A stretch of 6,044 nt of DNA, from contig DATIHQ010000017.1 of NCBI GenBank assembly GCA_035480535.1, forward strand, positions 1-6,044, written 5' to 3'. The notes below the pieces were generated by a model. The model saw only the letters and a list, made by a program, of their open reading frames with translations. It ran no database searches and was not told the DNA's origin. This document shows, in pieces, positions 1 through 4,533 of this stretch (position 1 is its first letter; the number at the start of each line of letters is the position of its first letter). The DNA comes from DATIHQ01 sp035480535. Lineage in GTDB: Bacteria > Chlamydiota > Chlamydiia > Chlamydiales > SM23-39. Both the position numbers and the translations under genes were made by a program.

Positions 1-945
1 CGCGGGTAGGATTTTGTAGCGGACACAGAAATGGATCAGGCGGCTTGCGCGGGTAAAGAATTTGTCCGCATTTTCGATGAGGGGCGCTTGGTAGCCGCCG
101 ACGCTGGCATTTTCACTCTTGATGATCTCAAATCCACTTTGCTGGAGGAGATGGATGCAATTATCGACTGAATGGGTGCCGATCGCGCCGATGAGGGGCT
201 TGATGCGTCTCATGAGATCGAGGTGATGGGGATTTTTGGGATCATATTTGTCGAGACTAGCCCATTCGAGAGAGCCAAAGCGGCCGCCGGGTTTGAGGAG
301 GCGGTGGATTTCTTTGAAGGTCTTTCCTAGATCTTTTGAGAGGCTGAAGATGCACTGGATTTCATAGATATTGTCGAAAGAAGCGTCGGGGAAGGGATAG
401 GGGATCTGGTTTAGATCGCCGCGGAGAAAGGTGCAGTGATGGGAGAGATTGTGTCCTTGCGCGAATTTTTGAGCGCTTTCGAGTTGGTCGGGGTCGATAT
501 TCATGCCGATGAGGTGCGCGCCCGAGAGTTGCGCCATGTGGCCTGCAACACGTCCTCTGCCGCAGCCGATATCGAGGACTCTTTGCCCGGCAGATAGGCC
601 GAGATCCTGGCACATCATTTTTTCAAACAATTTCTGGTTGGCGATGATGCTGGCGGAGAGATCGATGGCGGGCGGGATGTACATTTTTTCCACTTGGCCA
701 ATCGAGCAGAGGTGATTGAGGACCGAGTAGTAATCGACTAGCTTTTTCTGAATTTCTTGCTCATAATTAGGCCCAAGATTGTCTATGAGTTCTTTCTCAT
801 TTGCCCAATCGTGGTCATAAATGATATAAGAGTTCAGAAATGCCTCCACTTTCTCAGGAGGCAGGGTATAGATTGTTTTGAATGACTTAAGGATCGTCGA
901 GAGTCGGTAGATCCAAAATTGGATCTTTGAAGCTAGGAGCGACAT
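1..945 (-). CDS. Sterol C-24 methyltransferase-like SAM methyltransferase (Erg6/SMT type), 3' end outside the window
   Basis: I translated this frame by hand: it is open for 315 codons from the ATG at 945 to the left edge, so the C-terminus is missing. Residues 121-135 carry SAM motif I (VLDIGCGRGR at 123-132). An acidic turn follows at GMNIDPDQ (147-154), then a GD pair at 176-177 and the post-motif LLKPGGRF (216-223). The segment EWASLDKYDPKNPHH (227-241) matches the EW..TDKYD.NNPEH signature of fungal and plant sterol 24-C-methyltransferases. Residues 287-315 resemble the start of the sterol-methyltransferase C-terminal domain (P-L ... FFTR ... P at 314). The family transfers methyl from SAM to C-24 of the sterol side chain. 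The aromatic YE..WG motif that normally precedes motif I and lines the sterol site is not seen; residues 77-95 hold NHLCSIGQVEKMYIPPAID instead. The substrate may therefore differ: a sterol, another lipid or a quinone-like acceptor. Residues 1-85 are AT-richer than the rest. A GTG three codons upstream (952-954) is an alternative start. Confidence 0.82.
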   Translation of the reverse strand, partial: MSLLASKIQFWIYRLSTILKSFKTIYTLPPEKVEAFLNSYIIYDHDWANEKELIDNLGPNYEQEIQKKLVDYYSVLNHLCSIGQVEKMYIPPAIDLSASIIANQKLFEKMMCQDLGLSAGQRVLDIGCGRGRVAGHMAQLSGAHLIGMNIDPDQLESAQKFAQGHNLSHHCTFLRGDLNQIPYPFPDASFDNIYEIQCIFSLSKDLGKTFKEIHRLLKPGGRFGSLEWASLDKYDPKNPHHLDLMRRIKPLIGAIGTHSVDNCIHLLQQSGFEIIKSENASVGGYQAPLIENADKFFTRASRLIHFCVRYKILPA

Positions 946-972
946 GTTTTTCACTGAGGTTTTTTTTGCACA

Positions 973-1000
973 ATTTGATGATTTTCGCCCATTTTGTCAA
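973..1000 (-). promoter_or_regulatory. Possible promoter of the methyltransferase gene
   Basis: On the minus strand a perfect -35 hexamer TTGACA (995-1000) is followed after 16 nt by TCAAAT (973-978), a 4/6 match to the -10 consensus. Transcription would start near 966, giving a leader of about 20 nt before the ATG at 945. The -10 is weak, so the assignment is tentative. No comparably good promoter was found for the divergent plus-strand gene in the same 100 bp. Confidence 0.3.
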
Positions 1001-1046
1001 TTTTTTCTATCTATTTTCTCTAAATATTTCTTGGGCGGGGGATGAG

Positions 1047-1610
1047 ATGATCTTGGCCATTGGATCGACCAATCGAATCAAAATTGAGGCTGTTGAAGAG
1101 GTGATTCAGGAGTATCCAGATCTGGCTGGGGCTGTTGTTGTTTCCTATGCCGTTCCCTCTGATATATCGGAACAGCCGCTTTCTTTGGAGGAGATGATTC
1201 GAGGGGCAAAAAATCGGGCAGAGAACGCATTTACTGCGAGTGGGGGATGTAAGTATGCATTTGGAATTGAAAGCGGATTATTTGAAGCGCCAGGCACGCA
1301 GTCGGGATTTTTGGAATCCTCGATCTGCGCCATCTACGATGGCTCTCATCACTACATAGGATTATCGTGCGGGTTTGAAGTGCCGAGGCCGCTTCTCGAG
1401 CTGATCCTTCAGGAAAAGATGTCGTTAAGCGAAGCCTGCTATCAGGCTGGCATCTCTTCCAATCCCAATTTAGGCTCTAGCGAGGGATTGATCGGAATTC
1501 TGACAAAGGGAAGGATTGACCGAAAAAAATACACCAAGCAGTGCATTATGACGGCCCTCATTCAATTGGAGAATTCCCGTTTCTATACCACCAGTGCGCC
1601 GCTCATGTAA
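1047..1610 (+). CDS. yjjX: Inosine/xanthosine triphosphatase, YjjX/DUF84 family
   Basis: The 187-residue product is the usual size for this family, which hydrolyses non-canonical or oxidised purine nucleoside triphosphates (ITP, XTP) in the cytosol and so keeps them out of nucleic acids. Recognisable blocks in order are the N-terminal GSTNRIKIEAV (6-16, family pattern T-N-x-x-K-I-x-A), EQPLSLEEMIRGAKNRAENA (42-61, family pattern QP-x-S-x-E-E-x-x-x-GA-x-NR), FGIESGLF (72-79, the GIE-x-G block) and SSEGLIGILTKGRIDRKKY (144-162, family pattern G-x-IG-x-LT-x-G-x-x-x-R). I chose the ATG at 1047 because it is preceded by a GGCGGGGG purine-rich stretch and because homology begins at its first residues. 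The frame stays open upstream to an ATG at 927, which would add 40 hydrophobic residues and overlap the divergent methyltransferase start, so that start is unlikely. The 3' end overlaps the convergent gene at 1603 by 8 bp. Confidence 0.88.
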   Translation: MILAIGSTNRIKIEAVEEVIQEYPDLAGAVVVSYAVPSDISEQPLSLEEMIRGAKNRAENAFTASGGCKYAFGIESGLFEAPGTQSGFLESSICAIYDGSHHYIGLSCGFEVPRPLLELILQEKMSLSEACYQAGISSNPNLGSSEGLIGILTKGRIDRKKYTKQCIMTALIQLENSRFYTTSAPLM

Positions 1611-1956
1611 TGAGGAAGAGGCCCCATTTCGTGCACTCGTATGGATGGTTCTTTGACAATAGAGCCATTTCATCGCTGATCTCGTTGTAATCAGAGTCTT
1701 TCTCTACAGCAGCATCAGCTAGCGCCGCAAGAGTTTTTCGATCTGCTTTATTATTTGGGTCGAGTTCGGGATGCTCTTTCAGGATGGCTTCCGTAATGGT
1801 TAACCTGCGCTCTTCGCGCTCAATCTGGAGGGTATCAAACTTATTTTGCACAGCATCTTCAGGATGCGATTGAATTTGTTTCTCTAAATCCGCGATTTCC
1901 TGGCTTAGTTGAGCAGGAGTTATATTGGCATCTATTCTTTGCAGTTGCAGTTCCAT
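1603..1956 (-). CDS. Small helical protein A of unknown function, paralogue of the gene at 2000-2386
   Basis: A 117-residue acidic, Glu/Gln/Leu-rich protein with no signal peptide or membrane segment, predicted by eye to be mostly helical. I do not recognise a family. A short HPE motif recurs at 31-33 and 62-64, with HPY at 104-106, so it may be built from roughly 30-40-residue helical units. Residues 24-52 align weakly with residues 21-48 of the neighbouring small protein: HPE is shared, and seven of 22 positions from HPE to Leu52 are identical with one gap. The start is supported by a TAAGG Shine-Dalgarno 7 nt before the ATG, placed exactly as in the paralogue. It follows the paralogue by 43 nt on the same strand and has its own promoter-leader unit. 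Its last codons overlap the convergent DUF84 gene by 8 bp. Being lineage-specific, a secreted effector is conceivable, but nothing in the sequence shows it. Confidence 0.7.
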   Translation of the reverse strand: MELQLQRIDANITPAQLSQEIADLEKQIQSHPEDAVQNKFDTLQIEREERRLTITEAILKEHPELDPNNKADRKTLAALADAAVEKDSDYNEISDEMALLSKNHPYECTKWGLFLIT

Positions 1957-1960
1957 TTTT

Positions 1961-1994
1961 ATACCTTATTTTAATAAGTTTAATATCTTGCCTA
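1961..1994 (-). repeat. Duplicated 5' leader, copy 1 (upstream of protein A)
   Basis: This 34-nt stretch recurs at 2391-2425 with one substitution and one T-run length difference. It starts 4 nt before the start codon of protein A and reads, on the coding strand, from TAGGCAAGATATTAAAC to the Shine-Dalgarno AAGG. It contains a 6-bp dyad, CTTATT-TT-AATAAG (1965-1978), whose downstream arm on the coding strand overlaps the ribosome-binding site. The dyad could be an operator; a 2-nt spacer is too tight for a full RNA hairpin, though five pairs with a 4-nt loop are possible. Confidence 0.85.
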
Positions 1995-1998
1995 TGAA

Positions 1999-2027
1999 AT
2001 TACATTCGGTCGATGATTTTCTGTAAG
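1999..2027 (-). promoter_or_regulatory. Probable promoter of small protein A
   Basis: The minus strand shows CTTACA (2022-2027, 4/6 match to -35), a 17-nt spacer and TGTAAT (1999-2004, 5/6 match to -10). The -10 lies 4 nt before the duplicated leader, nearly the same geometry as the stronger promoter in front of the paralogue (5 nt). It runs over the stop codon and last codons of the upstream gene, as expected if a promoter-leader-gene unit was tandemly duplicated. Confidence 0.45.
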
Positions 2028-2386
2028 TCTGCGAGCGCTGCTTCCCCTTCTTCTGTGCCCATTGGAGCAAAGTTAGGGTTTGTCTCCCGAATTTTCGCAA
2101 CGAGGTAGCACAATAACGAATTGTTCAACTCATCTGGGGTTTCCAATAGAGTTTTACCCGTCTTATCTTCTCTACCTTTCTCTAGGAGCATTTCTTGCCA
2201 TTGAAGTTGATCGTATTTGCCCGAACTATCTCCAGAGAGAAATAGCTTTTGCATTTCTTCTTCTAGGGCCAGTTCTTGTTCATCCAGCGCCGTATTCTCT
2301 GGGTGTTTCTTCATGTCTGCTTTTAAGACATCGATCGGGTTTGGGACGCTTGAATTGATAGCTGGGACTAAAGGTATGCCTGCCAT
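2000..2386 (-). CDS. Small helical protein B of unknown function, paralogue of the gene at 1603-1956
   Basis: A 128-residue acidic protein with a short Pro-containing N-terminus (residues 1-17), a Glu/Leu-rich, likely helical middle with coiled-coil character (18-50), a polar Gly/Ser linker (51-57) and more helix to the end. There is no signal peptide and no transmembrane segment, and I recognise no domain. The motif KKHPEN at 26-31 matches QSHPED at 29-34 of protein A in position, and flanking hydrophobic spacing is similar, which with the shared leader argues for common descent despite low identity. The start is fixed by the AAGG ribosome-binding site 7 nt upstream inside the leader. It lies 112 bp downstream of the glycosyltransferase stop codon on the same strand, but a near-consensus promoter in that gap implies independent expression. 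Confidence 0.72.
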   Translation of the reverse strand: MAGIPLVPAINSSVPNPIDVLKADMKKHPENTALDEQELALEEEMQKLFLSGDSSGKYDQLQWQEMLLEKGREDKTGKTLLETPDELNNSLLCYLVAKIRETNPNFAPMGTEEGEAALADLQKIIDRM

Positions 2387-2390
2387 AATT

Positions 2391-2425
2391 ATGCCTTATT
2401 TTTAATAAGTTTAATATCTTGCCTA
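2391..2425 (-). repeat. Duplicated 5' leader, copy 2 (upstream of protein B)
   Basis: A 35-nt near-identical copy of the element at 1961-1994, also ending 4 nt before a start codon. It begins 5 nt after the -10 box at 2431-2436, so it corresponds almost exactly to the expected 5' untranslated region. The dyad CTTATT-TTT-AATAAG is at 2395-2409, with a 3-nt rather than 2-nt centre. Both copies have the same Shine-Dalgarno spacing (7 nt). Confidence 0.85.
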
Positions 2426-2430
2426 GCTTA

Positions 2431-2459
2431 ATTATATAATAAATTCTTTAAAAAGTCAA
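2431..2459 (-). promoter_or_regulatory. Near-consensus sigma70-type promoter of small protein B
   Basis: On the minus strand TTGACT (2454-2459, 5/6) is separated by exactly 17 nt from a perfect TATAAT (2431-2436). The spacer is AT-rich. Expected transcription start is around 2423-2425, at the first bases of the duplicated leader. This is the best-looking promoter in the window and predicts strong expression by the housekeeping (sigma66-type) polymerase. Confidence 0.8.
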
Positions 2460-2498
2460 GCTTAATTTATAAGGGGATTGTTCGTAAGTGATTGATAG

Positions 2499-4400
2499 CT
2501 AGTTGTTTCTGCTTAACCAGGCGTGAAAACGCTCGCTCGTTGTGGCGTTGTCCCTCAGGTTTTTCTGGATTTTGCGCACCTTGTCGAACCAGTAGGGGGC
2601 GTAGAGTTTTTCCGTTGTCCAGGTGCGGCTTTTGAACTCTTCGAGCTTTTTAGAGAGAAACTCATCGGTCGCCTCCTCCCAATTTTGAACAATGACGACG
2701 GGGAGATCTTCATAGAGGGGATTGAGGGTGGAGCTGAGAACGATGGGATAACATCCCATCAGGAGAGCTTCCCAGGTGCGGTGGCAATCGAGGCCATTGC
2801 CGGGAGGGCTGGGAACAAAAAGGGTGTGGGATAGGTCGGATAGATAGTCCTGAAAGGGTTTGGGAGATTCGGGGGCGATGTTTTTAAACTGTTGCAGGCA
2901 GGGCAATCTCGCTGTTGCATTGGTACCGAGAGAAAAATTGATGTAAAGAAAACGATCCCGCTGATTGCTTGCAGGCGGGGGGGCGGAAGATAATATTGGA
3001 TTCAGGATCGAAATTTGCCCATGTTCCCAAACTTGATTGGCGAGGCCGATGGGGATGGGGATGAGTCGCTCAGTTGGCGCTTGGTCGATATTTTGGACAA
3101 ACCAAGCGGCAATTTTATTGGACTTGAGAAGATAGGCGAAAGAACCGGGTTGCGGATTATCTGTGCCAAATTCGCAGTTAGGGGTGATGAGGATGAATCG
3201 ATTTCTAATTTTCGGGAGAATTTTAGCGGCAAAATGGGGGAGTTTTGCATATTCGACAAAAATTGTGTCGCCCACTTGCACTTTTTTCGGATTGAATTTT
3301 TCCCCTTTCGCCACTTTCCAGTCGGCAAAAAATCGCCAGGTGTCGCCAGAGAGATAGGGATAACTCGAAGCTCGTTTTGAAAACTCGCGGGAAGGGTTTT
3401 GTTGGCAATGGATTTTAGGGTTGATGAAGAGCTTGTCATGCCCAAGCAAACTCATCGAAGCATGCAAAGGGACATGTTCGCATGTCCATGGAAGAGTTGT
3501 ATTCGGCGTGCAAGAAAACCAGACGATTTTTCCTTTGGGAATCTTCACGCCGATCTGATCTGGAAGTTGCTCTCGGTTGAGAAGGGGAAGATCGATCGGT
3601 GTTGTCTGGGAGAGAAGTTCCTCATAATCTCTTAAAAAACAGATATTTTCCTTTGCACGGGCTTCTTGAAGCCACTGGAGAGTGACTGTCTCAAGGTCTT
3701 TTGTGACAACGCCAGAATAGCGGCATCCGCGGAGTGCCTCTCGCTTATAAATTCCGAGTCCTCCAAAAGCGGAGTAAACCTTTTTCCAAGGGCCTTCTCT
3801 ATCGAGGATAAATTCTTTTTCGATCTCCTTGAGTTTTGCTAAATAAGGAAGGCCCAGAAGCTCAAACCCAATGGGCCATTCGGCAGAGCGGAGGGCAAAC
3901 AGATCATAAGCGCCATAAGCAAAGACGGCATCCCATTCTTGAGAAGGATGAAGGATGGTTTCAACTATCGATTCCACATCCCACGGCTCTAAGAAATCGA
4001 GATCGGCCCAAATGACATATTTGTAATCGTCAAACTCCTTTTTCATCGCGGTATTGAGGACGATGTTCCGGGCCCTGGCGATCAGCTCGGTTCGGTTCAA
4101 CACCTTCATCGACAACTCTTTCGCAAGCTGCTTTTTAGAGAGATTTTCAGAGCGGAGAAGGACTTTGGGATTTTCCTCTGCCCATTTGCGAAGAAGGGCT
4201 TTTGTTTGATCGTGCGAATTGTTCTCGTAGAGGATCACGCGGTAGTCTAAAAACCGGGAACCAAGCTCGGTAGTAGATCGGATGGTGTTGGGAACCGCCG
4301 CTTCGATATTGCGGCCAATCCCGCAAATCAGGACTTTTTCTTGGATCTGGGCGCTGAAAAGCGCGGAGGAAAAGAGTAGAAGGGAGACCCATGCACGCAT
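2499..4400 (-). CDS. Two-domain glycosyltransferase: GT-A (CAP59-like) plus exostosin-like C-terminal domain, with signal peptide
   Basis: Using the Met at 4400 the product is 633 residues. Residues 1-17 (MRAWVSLLLFSSALFSA) look like a signal peptide or anchor. Residues about 23-335 form a GT-A-like domain reminiscent of CAP59/GT69 enzymes: VLICGIGRNIE (23-33), YENNSHDQT (58-66), RTELIARARN (103-112), the DxD-type WADLDF (131-136), SAFGGLGIYKREA (210-222) and CEHVPLH (307-313). Residues about 345-580 are an exostosin/GT47-like domain with SGDTWRFFADW (351-361), IPIPIGLAN (447-455) and the hallmark SPPGNGLDCHRTWEAL (531-546), then NPLYEDLPV (560-568). The product probably builds a glycan with two linkages or glycosylates a target protein; donor and acceptor are unknown. 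The frame is open upstream to a TTG at 4505, with another ATG at 4436 that also leaves a plausible signal peptide with a more basic n-region. None of these starts has a clear Shine-Dalgarno. Confidence 0.8.
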   Translation of the reverse strand: MRAWVSLLLFSSALFSAQIQEKVLICGIGRNIEAAVPNTIRSTTELGSRFLDYRVILYENNSHDQTKALLRKWAEENPKVLLRSENLSKKQLAKELSMKVLNRTELIARARNIVLNTAMKKEFDDYKYVIWADLDFLEPWDVESIVETILHPSQEWDAVFAYGAYDLFALRSAEWPIGFELLGLPYLAKLKEIEKEFILDREGPWKKVYSAFGGLGIYKREALRGCRYSGVVTKDLETVTLQWLQEARAKENICFLRDYEELLSQTTPIDLPLLNREQLPDQIGVKIPKGKIVWFSCTPNTTLPWTCEHVPLHASMSLLGHDKLFINPKIHCQQNPSREFSKRASSYPYLSGDTWRFFADWKVAKGEKFNPKKVQVGDTIFVEYAKLPHFAAKILPKIRNRFILITPNCEFGTDNPQPGSFAYLLKSNKIAAWFVQNIDQAPTERLIPIPIGLANQVWEHGQISILNPILSSAPPPASNQRDRFLYINFSLGTNATARLPCLQQFKNIAPESPKPFQDYLSDLSHTLFVPSPPGNGLDCHRTWEALLMGCYPIVLSSTLNPLYEDLPVVIVQNWEEATDEFLSKKLEEFKSRTWTTEKLYAPYWFDKVRKIQKNLRDNATTSERFHAWLSRNN

Positions 4401-4404
4401 GCGG

Positions 4405-4432
4405 AATATTTTAAGCTTCTGAGAAAAAATGT
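4405..4432 (-). promoter_or_regulatory. Weak candidate promoter of the glycosyltransferase gene
   Basis: The minus strand holds TGGACA (about 4427-4432, 5/6), 16 nt, then TAAAAT (about 4405-4410, 5/6). The predicted start of transcription falls at or next to the ATG at 4400, which would make a leaderless message, in keeping with the absence of a Shine-Dalgarno there. If translation actually begins at 4436 or 4505 this is coding sequence and not a promoter. Confidence 0.2.
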
Positions 4433-4487
4433 CCATAGAGCAAAATGAATTTTTCGAAAAGACGTGAAGAAATAACTCTCCATTTGC

Positions 4488-4493
4488 TATAAC
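4488..4493 (+). promoter_or_regulatory. Probable extended -10 promoter of the outer-membrane protein gene
   Basis: TGCTATAAC (4485-4493) is an extended -10 element (TG-N-TATAAC, 5/6 in the hexamer). The -35 region at 17 nt spacing (TGAAGA, 4465-4470) is poor, as is common for extended -10 promoters. Transcription would begin near 4500, giving a leader of about 34 nt that contains the small inverted repeat at 4501-4520. Confidence 0.45.
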
Positions 4494-4500
4494 AGAGGTT

Positions 4501-4520
4501 CTCAAGTAAAAATTTTTGAG
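4501..4520 (+). other. Inverted repeat in the outer-membrane protein leader
   Basis: CTCAAG (4501-4506) can pair with TTTGAG (4515-4520), six pairs including one G-U, around an A/T-rich loop. It ends 4 nt before the GGAGG ribosome-binding site (4525-4529), so it would sit at the extreme 5' end of the transcript if the -10 at 4488 is used. It could stabilise the mRNA or act as an operator; the stem is weak. Confidence 0.3.
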
Positions 4521-4533
4521 TTGTGGAGGTTTA

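Noticed and set aside
503..715. Plus-strand open frame of 70 codons inside the methyltransferase
   Set aside because: It is antisense to the recognisable SAM-binding motifs, has no ribosome-binding site and its translation looks like no protein family; the high GC content explains the open frame.
927..1046. A 40-residue hydrophobic N-terminal extension of the DUF84 gene from an ATG at 927
   Set aside because: Family homology begins at the ATG at 1047, which has a purine-rich ribosome-binding site. The extension overlaps the start and putative promoter of the divergent methyltransferase, and a membrane signal makes no sense for a cytosolic nucleotide-pool enzyme.
2080..2405. Plus-strand open frames of 92 and 62 codons opposite small protein B
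   Set aside because: They run antisense to B and across its leader and have no ribosome-binding signal. B itself is supported by promoter, leader and Shine-Dalgarno.
1961..2425. The two leader copies as the terminal repeats of a mobile element or as a CRISPR-like array
   Set aside because: There are only two direct copies about 430 bp apart, each in the same place relative to a gene, with no transposase, no target-site duplication and no regular spacers; gene duplication explains them better.
2440..2470. A/T-rich stretch with AAGCTT after the glycosyltransferase as a terminator
   Set aside because: No GC-rich stem precedes a T-tract; the stretch is better explained as the -35 region and spacer of the promoter at 2431-2459.
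3002..3445. Overlapping open frames on both strands (147 and 121 codons) inside the glycosyltransferase
   Set aside because: They are alternative frames of a gene with clear domain motifs through this interval. Their translations are rich in Ser/Lys/Phe without recognisable structure, and neither has a ribosome-binding site.
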